Shown here: in pieces, positions 16,292-25,349 of the stretch
Layout of the letters: each line of letters starts with the position of its first letter
How positions within the stretch are numbered: position 1 is the first letter of the stretch
From: M0103 sp040386155
Lineage (GTDB): Bacteria; Bacteroidota; Bacteroidia; Flavobacteriales_D; Crocinitomicaceae
Reading direction: 5' to 3'
NCBI GenBank assembly: GCA_040386155.1
Contig: JAZKFZ010000001.1
Span: forward strand, 558,001-622,000
DNA length: 64,000 nt
Notes under the pieces: generated by a model
The model's input: the letters and a program-made list of their open reading frames with translations, nothing else
Database searches by the model: none
What the model was told of the DNA's origin: nothing
Program-made: the position numbers and the translations under genes

Positions 16292-19200
16292 ATGAAGAAG
16301 ATTTTTTTCATACTTATCGCCTCATTTGCGATGAGTTTAACTGTTTTTGCGGGAGGTACGACATATCCAGTATGTCCTGCCCCAGCTAGTTTGCCTTCTG
16401 GATGTGCAACTGCTGATCCGTTTTGTACTGGTTCCACCTACACATTTAACAATACAACAGGTACTGGAGATTTTGGTTCTTTGGAGTGTTTATCTACTAC
16501 GCCAAATCCAACGTGGTATTATTTGAAAATTGCAACGTCAGGGGATATTACGATGAATATTCAGCAATTTGATACAGGTGGTTTTGGAATTGATGTTGAT
16601 TTTGCCTTATTAGGCCCATACACAAGTGTAGCTGCTGCATGTGCAAACCCTACAACTGGCTGTGTCGAGGACTGTTCCTATGATCCAACTTTTAATGAAA
16701 CGGCAACTATTTCAGGTGCTATTGTTGGCGAGTACTACTTATTGCTGTTAACCAATTTCTCAGACGACCCTGGAACAATTACGTTTAGTCAAACTGGTGG
16801 TGGTGGTGCTACAGATTGCACAATTTTATCGCCAACTTGCCAAATTAGTAGCGTAAGCGCAACACCTTCCAATTGCAATGGAAGTAATCAATACAATGTA
16901 ACTGGTCAAATTGATTTTGTGAATGCGCCAGGATCTGGAACACTGACTGTCTCTTCATCTTGTGGCGGAAGTCAAGTGTTTAATGCGCCATTTACGTCGC
17001 CTTTAAATTATTCCTTAAACAATTTAACTCCTTCTGGTGGCGCATGTACTGTGACTGCAACGTTTAGTGCTGATGGAGCATGTACAAATACAGTTAATTA
17101 TACATCACCAGCTATTCCAACTGTTGGAGCAGGAAATGATCAGGGTGTTTGCACGAATGCTTCTGTTACATTGAATGGTGCTGGAGCAACAAGTTATTCA
17201 TGGGACAATGGTGTTAACAATGGGGTTTCATTTACGCCAAGTGGGACACAAACATATACTGTAACAGGTACAAATGCTGCAGGATGTACGAATACAGATC
17301 AAGTGCTTGTTACGGTAAATCCGAACCCAACAGTGGATGCTGGAACGTATGCTGCTGTTTGTTCGGATGGAGCTAGTGTGAATTTAGCTGGAACTCCAGC
17401 AGGAGGAACGTTTACAGGTACTGGAGTTGTTGGAACTGTGTTCAACCCACTTTCAGGAACGCAAACGATAACTTACAATTACAGCGACGGAAACGGCTGT
17501 GCTGGCTCTGATGTTGCAACAATCACCGTGAATCCTTTACCAATCGTTGATGCAGGAAATAATCAAACGTTTTGTTCTGGTGCCACCACTCAATTGCAAG
17601 GTACTGGTAGCGGTGGGGCTCTTTGGTCGCCAGCAACTGGTTTGTCTGATCCAGCGGTTTTAAATCCAACAGCTACAATTTCATCAACGCAAGCCTATAC
17701 TTTAACGGTAACAAGTAATGGTTGTGTAGGTACGGATATGGTAACAATTACCATTACCAACCCACCGAGCTTGACGCTGACAAATGATCAAAGTATTTGT
17801 GTGGGTGATTGTTCAAACTTAACGGTAGGAGGTGCTGATTTTTATGTATGGGAACCAAATGCGGATATCACTGATCCATCGCTTGCCAATCAAAATGTTT
17901 GTCCAGCAACAACAACAACGTACACCGTTCATGGATATTCCATTGGTGGAAGCGCGATGAATAACGGCGATTTTTCAGCAGGAAATGTAGGATTTACGAG
18001 TGATTATGTGGAAGATGGAACCTTACAAGGTGGTACTTATTTTGTAGACGTTGATGGGAGTTTACATCATCCTGGTTTTTCGAGTGTCCTAGATCACACA
18101 ACGGGTACAGGAAATTACATGATTGTTAACGGTTCCGCAACGCCAAATAGTTCAGTATGGTGTCAAACAGTTGATGTACAAGCAAATCAAACGTATGTAT
18201 TTTCTACTTGGGTAACAACTGTGGTAGCAGCTTCTCCAGCGATATTACAATTCAGTATTAATGGTTCTCCACTTGGGGCAACATTTTCAGCTCCATCGAT
18301 TGTTGGTCAGTGGGATGAATTTTATCAAACATGGAATTCAGGATTGCAAACATCTGCAACAATTTGTATCGTCAATCAAAATACAACTGCTGGAGGAAAT
18401 GATTTTGGTTTAGATGACATCTTTTTTTCTGCAGTGTGTGAGGCAACTGAAACGGTAACTGTTACAGTGAATCCTTATGCTGATGCAACAATTCAAGCTC
18501 AAACACCACTTTGTAACGATGCCGCCACTGTGAATTTGAGTGCTGCACAAACAGGTGGCGTTTGGTCTGGAACAGGAGTGAATGCCTCAACAGGAGAATT
18601 TGATCCAGCAACGGCAGGACCGGGAACACATGATATCACTTATACGATCAATGGTCAATGTGCAGACAACAATACGATTCAAATTGTAGTGAATCCATTG
18701 CCAGTTGCGCAAGCAGGACTTGATCAAGCAATTTGTTTGGGTGATCAAGTAACATTGAATGGAATTGGTGCTCCGTCTTTAAGTTGGAACAATGGAGGAA
18801 CTGATGGGGTGGCATTTTCACCCTCAACAACAATGACGTACACCTTAACAGTGATCGATGTCAATGGCTGTGAAGATACTGATCAGGTAGAAGTAGTAGT
18901 TAATTCGCTGCCAATTGTTAATGCAGGTCTCGACCAAACTATTTGTGTTGGAACTGGAATCGTGCTTGCTGGAAGTGGTGCTGTTACTTATTCGTGGGAC
19001 AATGGTGTTACGGATAATACTTCATTCAATCCAACTGTAGGATCAACAACCTACACTGTAACAGGAACGAATGCCAACGGCTGTGAAGATACTGATCAGG
19101 TGACAATCAATGTATTGAGTTATCCAACGGCTGTGGTTTCAAGTGCAAATACAACTGGTTATGCACCTTTGACAGTTAATTTTACAAATAACTCATCTAA

Positions 19201-19648
19201 TGCTAATTCATTTAACTGGGATTTCGGAAATGGACAATCTCAAGCAATTTCTTCGATTGCATCACAAACATCAACATATGCAACTGTAGGAACTTTTTAC
19301 GTTGTTCTTACTGCGAGCAACTCGATTTGTACTGATACGGATACCTTGGAGGTGATTGTGATTCCGTATCCAGAACCATTTATTCATGTACCAAATGTTT
19401 TTACGCCAAATGGAGATGATGCCAATGATGTATTTTTTATTGAAACCAATTTCATTAGTGAATTATCGGTTCAAATTTTCAATCGTTGGGGTGGAAAAAT
19501 GTATGAATATGACACCGTTACTGGAAGTTGGGATGGAACTGTAAATAATAACGAAGCAGAAGACGGCACCTATTTTTACATGTACACGGCAAAAGGAATG
19601 AATGGAGAAGAATTGAGTGGTCATGGTCATGTAACACTAATTCATTAA
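16292..19648 (+). CDS. Large secreted Ig/PKD-repeat protein with gliding-motility C-terminal sorting domain
   Basis: A 1,118-residue exported protein. The signal peptide covers about residues 1-20. Residues 21-165 form a domain with paired cysteines. From about residue 275 there are Ig-like units with the pattern DAG-DQ-ICxG, then SYSWDNGV, then TYTVTGTN-GC-DTDQVxVxVN; clear copies lie near residues 276-342, 805-870 and 873-942. A carbohydrate-binding-like segment sits around 550-720. A PKD domain (NSSNANSFNWDFGNGQ) lies near residues 965-1030. The final 85 residues are the gliding-motility type B sorting domain (HVPNVFTPNGDDANDVF, IFNRWG, GTYFYMYTAKG). It is most likely a cell-surface or released adhesin-type protein; no catalytic motif is visible. 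Confidence 0.88.
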   Translation: MKKIFFILIASFAMSLTVFAGGTTYPVCPAPASLPSGCATADPFCTGSTYTFNNTTGTGDFGSLECLSTTPNPTWYYLKIATSGDITMNIQQFDTGGFGIDVDFALLGPYTSVAAACANPTTGCVEDCSYDPTFNETATISGAIVGEYYLLLLTNFSDDPGTITFSQTGGGGATDCTILSPTCQISSVSATPSNCNGSNQYNVTGQIDFVNAPGSGTLTVSSSCGGSQVFNAPFTSPLNYSLNNLTPSGGACTVTATFSADGACTNTVNYTSPAIPTVGAGNDQGVCTNASVTLNGAGATSYSWDNGVNNGVSFTPSGTQTYTVTGTNAAGCTNTDQVLVTVNPNPTVDAGTYAAVCSDGASVNLAGTPAGGTFTGTGVVGTVFNPLSGTQTITYNYSDGNGCAGSDVATITVNPLPIVDAGNNQTFCSGATTQLQGTGSGGALWSPATGLSDPAVLNPTATISSTQAYTLTVTSNGCVGTDMVTITITNPPSLTLTNDQSICVGDCSNLTVGGADFYVWEPNADITDPSLANQNVCPATTTTYTVHGYSIGGSAMNNGDFSAGNVGFTSDYVEDGTLQGGTYFVDVDGSLHHPGFSSVLDHTTGTGNYMIVNGSATPNSSVWCQTVDVQANQTYVFSTWVTTVVAASPAILQFSINGSPLGATFSAPSIVGQWDEFYQTWNSGLQTSATICIVNQNTTAGGNDFGLDDIFFSAVCEATETVTVTVNPYADATIQAQTPLCNDAATVNLSAAQTGGVWSGTGVNASTGEFDPATAGPGTHDITYTINGQCADNNTIQIVVNPLPVAQAGLDQAICLGDQVTLNGIGAPSLSWNNGGTDGVAFSPSTTMTYTLTVIDVNGCEDTDQVEVVVNSLPIVNAGLDQTICVGTGIVLAGSGAVTYSWDNGVTDNTSFNPTVGSTTYTVTGTNANGCEDTDQVTINVLSYPTAVVSSANTTGYAPLTVNFTNNSSNANSFNWDFGNGQSQAISSIASQTSTYATVGTFYVVLTASNSICTDTDTLEVIVIPYPEPFIHVPNVFTPNGDDANDVFFIETNFISELSVQIFNRWGGKMYEYDTVTGSWDGTVNNNEAEDGTYFYMYTAKGMNGEELSGHGHVTLIH

Positions 19649-19680
19649 CGAAAATAAACTACGCTACACTGAAAAAAATT

Positions 19681-19709
19681 AAGGTCATAGTTTACTATGG
19701 CCTTTTTTT
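19681..19709 (+). terminator. Rho-independent terminator after the large surface protein
   Basis: AAGGTCATAG (19681-19690) pairs with CTATGGCCTT (19695-19704), a 10-bp stem with one G-U pair and a 4-nt loop, followed by a T-run to 19709. It lies 33 bp after the stop codon. Confidence 0.85.
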
Positions 19710-19740
19710 GTTCTTGAAGAAATGTGTTTTCAATTTTAAC

Positions 19741-19748
19741 TACCTTTG
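19741..19748 (+). promoter_or_regulatory. -7 box (TACCTTTG) for ribF
   Basis: TACCTTTG matches TAnnTTTG and lies 15 nt before the GTG start at 19764. A TTG at 19714-19716 is 24 nt upstream, one base beyond the usual range. Confidence 0.55.
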
Positions 19749-19763
19749 AATAAAAAAGTATAA

Positions 19764-20708
19764 GTGAGAATTTTTGACGGATTTGACGGAGTGGAGCAGA
19801 TCAAAAATGCAGTATTAACGATCGGCACTTTTGATGGAGTACACATTGGTCATCAGCGCATTATCGAACAGTTAAATGTTGAAGCAAAAAAAAATGGTGG
19901 AGAATCTGTTTTATTTACTTTTTTTCCGCATCCCAAAATGGTTCTTTTTCCAGACAGTCATCAACTGAAATTGCTGCAAACACAAGACGAAAAGCTAGAA
20001 AAATTGGCGCAATTTGGACTTCAAAACACGTTGGTTTTTCCTTTTACAAAAGAATTTTCAAGAATGACAGCCACAGAATTTGTGCGCGATTTCTTGGTGA
20101 ATAAATTAAATGTGAAAAAGTTGATTATCGGGTATGATCATCAGTTTGGAAAAAATCGTGAAGGCAATATTGAATTTTTGAAAGAGGTAGCACCTATTTA
20201 TGGCTTTGAACTTATTGAAATTCCAGCCCAAGAAATTGATGAGGTGAATGTGAGTTCAACAAAAGTACGTCGTGCGCTTATGGAAGGAGATGTTGAAACT
20301 GCTGCTAGTTATTTGGGATCAGCCTACCAATTAAATGGCATTGTGGTGAAAGGAAAGCAGCTAGGTAGAACCATCGGTTTTCCAACGGCGAATATCGATC
20401 TTCAAAGCGATTTAAAACTTGTTCCAGCAAAAGGCGTGTATGCTGTGCAGGTGAAGCTGGAGGATGGAATGATCTACCATGGAATGATGAATATTGGAGA
20501 GCGACCAACAGTAGATAACTCACATAAAGTAAGCATTGAAGTACATGTTTTCGATTTTAAAGCGGATATTTACAAGCAAACCATTTCGGTACAACTATTG
20601 CGAAGAATTCGCGATGAACAAAAATTTGATTCAATTGAATTATTGACGAAGCAATTACAAGAAGATGAGATTACTGTGCGTGGTATTGTTGACACTAAGT
20701 TGGTGTAA
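19764..20708 (+). CDS. ribF: Bifunctional riboflavin kinase / FAD synthetase (RibF)
   Basis: A 314-residue RibF that makes FMN from riboflavin and ATP, then FAD from FMN and ATP, in the cytoplasm. The N-terminal adenylyltransferase domain has LTIGTFDGVHIGHQ (residues about 17-30), the nucleotidyltransferase HxGH-type motif, and VGYD-like IIGYDHQFGKNREG. The riboflavin kinase domain (about residues 185-305) has GRTIGFPTANI and the ATP/flavin loop GVYAVQVKL. The start codon is GTG. The last 44 bp overlap the start of the downstream leucine-rich-repeat gene in another frame. Confidence 0.95.
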   Translation: MRIFDGFDGVEQIKNAVLTIGTFDGVHIGHQRIIEQLNVEAKKNGGESVLFTFFPHPKMVLFPDSHQLKLLQTQDEKLEKLAQFGLQNTLVFPFTKEFSRMTATEFVRDFLVNKLNVKKLIIGYDHQFGKNREGNIEFLKEVAPIYGFELIEIPAQEIDEVNVSSTKVRRALMEGDVETAASYLGSAYQLNGIVVKGKQLGRTIGFPTANIDLQSDLKLVPAKGVYAVQVKLEDGMIYHGMMNIGERPTVDNSHKVSIEVHVFDFKADIYKQTISVQLLRRIRDEQKFDSIELLTKQLQEDEITVRGIVDTKLV

Positions 20709-21234
20709 TTCTTCCTTTTCTCAGGTAAAGATGTATTCCTGGGAGGAAGCGAAGACTGCCAATCCTGACACCATTTTTGGTATTAGTTTCGCTAAGCTAA
20801 AATTGGAGGAGTTGCCAGTGAACTTGTCAGATTTTGTGAATTTAAAACGACTTGATTTCAGCAAAAATAGATTTTCGACGCTTCCCATTTCTCTGAAGTC
20901 GCTTCAAAAATTGGAATGGATTGATTTTTCAAGTAATCGTTTTGAAAGTTTCCCAATCGTGCTTACTCAACTGCCGTTGTTAAAGTCAATAATTGCCAAC
21001 CGCAATGCCTTTGATCGTTTGCCTGAAAGTATGGGCGAGTTGAAACAACTTGAATTACTTGATCTTTGGGAAACACCTGTGAGCTATTTCCCTGAATCTA
21101 TTTATACAATTACAAATCTCAAAAAAATTGACCTTTCGGGAATTCGTTACAGCCCCACCTTTCAAAAGAAGTTGCAAACACGCCTTCCCAACACTGAAAT
21201 TATTTTTGATGCGCCATGTGATTGCATGGAGTAA
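20665..21234 (+). CDS. Exported leucine-rich-repeat protein
   Basis: A 189-residue protein with a signal peptide (MRLLCVVLLTLSWCNSSFSQ) followed by five leucine-rich repeats of about 23 residues, each of the form LKxLDFSxNRFxxLPxxL. Such repeats usually bind proteins. The first 44 nt, which encode much of the signal peptide, lie inside the 3' end of ribF in a different frame. Because the translated peptide is a good signal sequence, the overlap is likely real rather than a start error; the next ATG (20729) would remove the signal. The target of the repeats is unknown. Confidence 0.8.
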   Translation: MRLLCVVLLTLSWCNSSFSQVKMYSWEEAKTANPDTIFGISFAKLKLEELPVNLSDFVNLKRLDFSKNRFSTLPISLKSLQKLEWIDFSSNRFESFPIVLTQLPLLKSIIANRNAFDRLPESMGELKQLELLDLWETPVSYFPESIYTITNLKKIDLSGIRYSPTFQKKLQTRLPNTEIIFDAPCDCME

Positions 21235-21256
21235 AGGATGGCAATCAAATACCTAA

Positions 21257-21302
21257 GTAAGTTCGCTAAAGGGCGAACGTGTTCGCCTTTTAGCGAACTT
21301 AC
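21257..21302. repeat. Long inverted repeat between two convergent genes
   Basis: Positions 21257-21278 pair with 21281-21302 as a 22-bp stem with a single G-U pair and only 2 nt at the tip. There is no T-run on either side, so it is not a classical terminator, although its place between the convergent leucine-rich-repeat and GH18 genes suggests a bidirectional transcription stop or an mRNA 3'-end stabiliser. The near-perfect stem may also be a mobile palindromic repeat. Confidence 0.7.
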
Positions 21303-21333
21303 GACAGGCTTGAGAATATCAGCAAATTTCCCT

Positions 21334-23580
21334 TTATTTTTTAATGACCTGTCGTACCACGGTGTCGCCATTTTCGAAGGTTAAATTCAAAAGGTAAATG
21401 CCTTGTGCATAGTTCGTGACATCAATGATAACTTCATTCACATGATCTGTTGTTCGAGAAGCAACTTGTCGCCCCAATTGATCTAATAGCACATATTTTT
21501 GGATGCCGTTTGTGGAAGTAATCTGCACTGTTTCATCCGCCGGATTAGGATAAACTTGTAAATCAACTGATTGCTCCATCAATCCAAGCTGTCCAACTGT
21601 GATTTGAATTGTAGTGGTGTCGTTTTCACAAACTCCATTGGAAACAATTAACTCCACATCGTACACTCCTGGAGCACTGTAATCATGGGTGGGAAATTGA
21701 TCCGTAGAGCTTGTTCCATCTCCAAAATTCCAAGCATAGGTCGTTGCATTGATACTCGCATTGTTAAAGGAAGCAGTTTGGGTAGGAATCGTAATTTCAT
21801 TCTCCACTGCACTTGCTATGGCAATTGGCTGTTGCAGTACATTCAAATTTACTACTTGACTCAAGGTATCTGCTCCTGAAATGTTGGATACGATGAGTTG
21901 AACAGTATATTGCGCTGAGTTATTCACAAACCAATACGGATTTTCAGCAGTAGCAGAGGATAAACCACCACCAGAAATACTCCATTGATAACTATCTGCA
22001 TCTGTTGAGGTATTGTTAAGTAAAATGGAGTCGCCTAAACAAATAGAGTTGCTTGGAAATGAAAATCCTGCAATGGGCTCAGGAATCGTTCCACATTGAT
22101 ACGTTGCTAAGAATCCTGAGGTAACTGTGGCGCCATCAGAAGTAAATCGAAACGTTAAAGCACCCGTGGAGCTCGAAAATTGTCCAGGAGAATTGGTTCC
22201 AGAAAATGGACTTCCAGCAATTTGAGGAGCGGAAGTGCTATTACCATCATAGATGTACAAATAATCGTAGTTCGCCTCAACATTGAATGCTGAGAAATTA
22301 ACATCGATGCTGGTTGCTCCTTGCGGCTCAATCGTCCACGTATAATTTTCATCGTTGTAGTAATTTTTTAAAGGCCCACCGAAGTCGTGAATTGTTCCTG
22401 AGCAAGGATCCGAGTAACAATCTGTTAAATTCTCCTCAATCGCATCCCATAATTCATTATGACCATCATCATAGCCTAAAGCCCAAATTCCTATGCCAGC
22501 AATACCAGAACGATTAATGTGCTTCAAGCGTTCTGCAAAGCCATCCTCCATGGTGATAAAACATTGCTTTTGCGCACCATCGTTAAAGCTGTAGGCATCC
22601 GTTTGTGCATCGTTTACCCAAATATGGTTGGCCGTACTGTAATTTCCTGATGTATTCGTTTTTACCTGATCGTAGGTTTTTGCCACACCATTTGCTGCGG
22701 TGGGTGAAGGTATTGTAGAAAGTGTAGTTTCCCATTCATAGCCATAATAGGGTAGTCCCATCACTAATTTATCGCGCGGACAGCCTTTGTCGAGATAATA
22801 TGTTGTTGAACGCGATAAGGTATAGTTGTACGAATTTCCGAATTGATAAAGAGGATCACAAGGTCCGGCGGTTGAGCTTCCATTATAGTAATAGGCATAG
22901 CCCATAACAATGTATTGATCTACTGCAGGTTCCATAATGGAAAAATCAAAAACATCGTTCCAATCAACGGCATATAAGACGGTACTGACTTCCGAGTTCG
23001 GAATGGCAGTGTGCATTTGGTTTGAAAGATTCACCATGAAATTGGCAAAATTGGTTTTCTGGGAGTTCGGAATACCTTCAAAATCAATGTTCACACCGTG
23101 CGCCCCTCTTGATTGCACTAAATTGATCAGGTTAGTGATGAGGGTTTGCTGTGAAGTGGGACTTGCAAAAAATGTGGTATGATTGCTAAATAACGTCACA
23201 CACAAAGTTACTTTTACATCGTGCGTCAGTGCCTCTGTTACTGCAGCGCTCGTTGCCCAACCGTGGGTAGAATTCGCATTGCCTGTGGCAGCATCTACCT
23301 CATAGCTGAAAAAACTAAAATGGCTTAATAAATCCCATTGATAATTAGTGTACGCAGAACCAACCCAGTAAGGATGCCAACCATAAACAACTTTGTTGAG
23401 ATTGCAATTTACTTTTTCGAAAGTAGGGGCAGGCTTGGCAGGTAAATTTTCATAAAAACCAGCTTCAATTTCTCCACTTAAATTATTTTCCTCCAACTGT
23501 TGTTGATGAATGGAAGGATATTGTTGAGAGAATAAGTGCAATGACAGCAAAGCCATGACTAGGAGTAGAAGGTTTTTCAT
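21334..23580 (-). CDS. Secreted GH18-fold glycosidase with CUB, PKD and type A sorting domains
   Basis: A 748-residue exported protein. After a 19-residue signal peptide comes a GH18 domain (about residues 65-390) like those in chitinases and spore-cortex enzymes. The catalytic strand reads HGVNIDFEG near residues 158-167: the acid Glu and the preceding Asp are present, but the first Asp of the usual DGxDxDxE is His. Other conserved strands are VDQYIVMGYAYYY and KLVMGLPYYGYEW. A CUB domain follows (about 400-500), then two PKD-like domains (about 505-665), then a type A T9SS sorting domain (VYPNPADETVQI). Activity on chitin or peptidoglycan is plausible; one altered residue leaves it uncertain. 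Confidence 0.88.
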   Translation of the reverse strand: MKNLLLLVMALLSLHLFSQQYPSIHQQQLEENNLSGEIEAGFYENLPAKPAPTFEKVNCNLNKVVYGWHPYWVGSAYTNYQWDLLSHFSFFSYEVDAATGNANSTHGWATSAAVTEALTHDVKVTLCVTLFSNHTTFFASPTSQQTLITNLINLVQSRGAHGVNIDFEGIPNSQKTNFANFMVNLSNQMHTAIPNSEVSTVLYAVDWNDVFDFSIMEPAVDQYIVMGYAYYYNGSSTAGPCDPLYQFGNSYNYTLSRSTTYYLDKGCPRDKLVMGLPYYGYEWETTLSTIPSPTAANGVAKTYDQVKTNTSGNYSTANHIWVNDAQTDAYSFNDGAQKQCFITMEDGFAERLKHINRSGIAGIGIWALGYDDGHNELWDAIEENLTDCYSDPCSGTIHDFGGPLKNYYNDENYTWTIEPQGATSIDVNFSAFNVEANYDYLYIYDGNSTSAPQIAGSPFSGTNSPGQFSSSTGALTFRFTSDGATVTSGFLATYQCGTIPEPIAGFSFPSNSICLGDSILLNNTSTDADSYQWSISGGGLSSATAENPYWFVNNSAQYTVQLIVSNISGADTLSQVVNLNVLQQPIAIASAVENEITIPTQTASFNNASINATTYAWNFGDGTSSTDQFPTHDYSAPGVYDVELIVSNGVCENDTTTIQITVGQLGLMEQSVDLQVYPNPADETVQITSTNGIQKYVLLDQLGRQVASRTTDHVNEVIIDVTNYAQGIYLLNLTFENGDTVVRQVIKK

Positions 23581-23626
23581 AAAAGGTTAATTTGCACGAA
23601 AGTAGGAAGTTTTTTTGACTTTCAAA

Positions 23627-24283
23627 TCAAAGCATTTTACTTTTTGCGGCTGAAGAACGATGAAGCATCACATCTGCGCCAATTTTAAGGAGGACAAACA
23701 CGGTGGCGAAGCTGATGATGCCATATTGAATGCCAAATTTATTTTCGAAAAATTGGAAGGAAAATGCCCCAAGAACAATGACAACATGAATAACTATTAT
23801 TCGAGAATCAATTAGCTTGTTCAGACTTTCTGAATGAACATATTTTCGTTCATTGAGATAGAAATAGAAATAAAAGAACTCAACAGATTTAACAACAACA
23901 AGTGATAAAACTGTAAACCGGAAAGTAGGTTCTATCAACAAAAAATAGTGGAGCCATTCATAACCTTTTCCTTGTTTTGAGGACATCAATACCCCTACAA
24001 AGGTTAGAATAAAGATGAGGTAAAATGCCAGAATAAGGCTCCGTCTCAAGAGAAATCGAATTCCTTTCATAAAGTGAGGTCCTTGTTCTTCATCACCTTG
24101 TGCAAATGCTATTTTTAAACCATCGAAAAAACTGAGCGCTACTGTTTCTAAGAAAAAGAAATAAAACAAAGAAAACACATTCCAATCAAAGAAGATGACT
24201 CCAAATAGGGAAACCAGGTTTAAAATGAGCTGCATTGCCCAATGACTCCCGAGTGGTGTAAATGAGGGTGTAGGAATATTCAT
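23627..24283 (-). CDS. Integral membrane protein of unknown function (DUF6498-like)
   Basis: A 218-residue polytopic membrane protein with five or six hydrophobic segments and no signal peptide. The segment FDWNVFSLFYFFFLETVALSFF recalls the W...L.YW.E motif of DUF6498 proteins; this is a recollection and not a search result. The start at 24283 is only 31 bp from the divergent thiL start, and a -7 box lies 5 nt upstream, so its mRNA should be nearly leaderless. Confidence 0.75.
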   Translation of the reverse strand: MNIPTPSFTPLGSHWAMQLILNLVSLFGVIFFDWNVFSLFYFFFLETVALSFFDGLKIAFAQGDEEQGPHFMKGIRFLLRRSLILAFYLIFILTFVGVLMSSKQGKGYEWLHYFLLIEPTFRFTVLSLVVVKSVEFFYFYFYLNERKYVHSESLNKLIDSRIIVIHVVIVLGAFSFQFFENKFGIQYGIISFATVFVLLKIGADVMLHRSSAAKSKML

Positions 24284-24288
24284 ACATT

Positions 24289-24296
24289 CAAAAATA
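24289..24296 (-). promoter_or_regulatory. -7 box (TATTTTTG) of the DUF6498-like gene
   Basis: The minus-strand TATTTTTG matches the consensus and ends 5 nt before the ATG. A TTG on the same strand (24322-24320) lies 23 nt further upstream, inside thiL. Confidence 0.5.
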
Positions 24297-24302
24297 ATAA
24301 AC

Positions 24303-24310
24303 TAATTTTG
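24303..24310 (+). promoter_or_regulatory. -7 box (TAATTTTG) of thiL
   Basis: TAATTTTG matches TAnnTTTG and ends 4 nt before the thiL ATG, predicting a leaderless mRNA. No TTG is found at 17-23 nt upstream. It lies back-to-back with the divergent box at 24289-24296. Confidence 0.5.
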
Positions 24311-24314
24311 TAGT

Positions 24315-25349
24315 ATGAGCAACAAACGAACAGAATTGGGGGAATTGGGGGAATTTGGGTTAATTGATAGGTTAACTGAGAATTTTACTTCAAAAAATGA
24401 TAGCACATTGCTCGGAATTGGTGACGATGCCGCAGTTTTAATGAAAAATGGAGAAGAAGTACAATTAATTTCAACTGATTTATTGGTCGAAGGAGTTCAT
24501 TTTAACCTCATGTACACGCCTTTGAAGCACTTAGGATACAAAGCAGTTGCTGTTAATGCTTCTGATATTGCTGCCATGAATGGCAAAGCCGAACAAATTA
24601 CTGTTTCTCTTGCTGTTTCAAATCGTTTTCCGCTGGAAGCTTTGGAAGAGTTGTACCATGGGATTTACTTGGCGTGTGAAAAATATAAGCTTGATTTGGT
24701 GGGAGGTGATACCACTTCCTCTACCTCAGGATTGATGCTGAGTATTACGGCCATTGGCACAGCAAAAAAAGAGATGGTGAGCTACCGTAGTGGTGGAAAG
24801 CCCAATGATTTATTGGTTGTTTCTGGCGATTTAGGAGGGGCGTACATGGGGCTTCAAGTACTTGAACGAGAGAAAGAAGTGTTTCAAGCAAACCCAAATA
24901 TTCAGCCTGATTTGGAAGGATTTGATTACCTTATAGAGCGACAATTAAAGCCAGAAGCGCGCGTAGACATCGTGCAGTTTTTGGAAGAGTTAAATGTAAA
25001 ACCAACTTCGATGATTGATGTGTCTGATGGTCTAGCTTCAGAAATTATACACATTTGCAAAGCAAGTAATACTGGTTGTCATCTCTACAGTGAAAAAATT
25101 CCAATCGATTCGGCAACTTCATTGGCGGCGATTGATTTCAATTTAGATCACATCACGTGTGCTTTGAATGGTGGCGAAGATTACGAACTTCTTTTCACGA
25201 TTGATCAAGCAGATTTTGAAAAAATCAAAGGGAATCCGCACATGACAGTTATTGGGCATTTAACCGACGTTAAAGACGGCATCTATCTGATCGATAGAAG
25301 TGGTGCAACAATAGCGTTACAAGCACAAGGGTGGCAACATTTTAGTTGA
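24315..25349 (+). CDS. thiL: Thiamine-monophosphate kinase (ThiL)
   Basis: A 344-residue ThiL that phosphorylates thiamine monophosphate to the active cofactor thiamine diphosphate, with ATP. The N-terminal GIGDDAAVL (residues about 35-43), STDLLVEGVHF and DLVGGDTTSS are the AIR-synthase-family metal and ATP motifs, and the C-terminal ALNGGEDYELLFT is the ThiL signature. Length is normal. Its first codons repeat an LGELGEFGLI pattern typical of ThiL (GE...L). No other thiamine gene is in the window. The 3' end overlaps the convergent gene by 8 bp. Confidence 0.96.
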   Translation: MSNKRTELGELGEFGLIDRLTENFTSKNDSTLLGIGDDAAVLMKNGEEVQLISTDLLVEGVHFNLMYTPLKHLGYKAVAVNASDIAAMNGKAEQITVSLAVSNRFPLEALEELYHGIYLACEKYKLDLVGGDTTSSTSGLMLSITAIGTAKKEMVSYRSGGKPNDLLVVSGDLGGAYMGLQVLEREKEVFQANPNIQPDLEGFDYLIERQLKPEARVDIVQFLEELNVKPTSMIDVSDGLASEIIHICKASNTGCHLYSEKIPIDSATSLAAIDFNLDHITCALNGGEDYELLFTIDQADFEKIKGNPHMTVIGHLTDVKDGIYLIDRSGATIALQAQGWQHFS

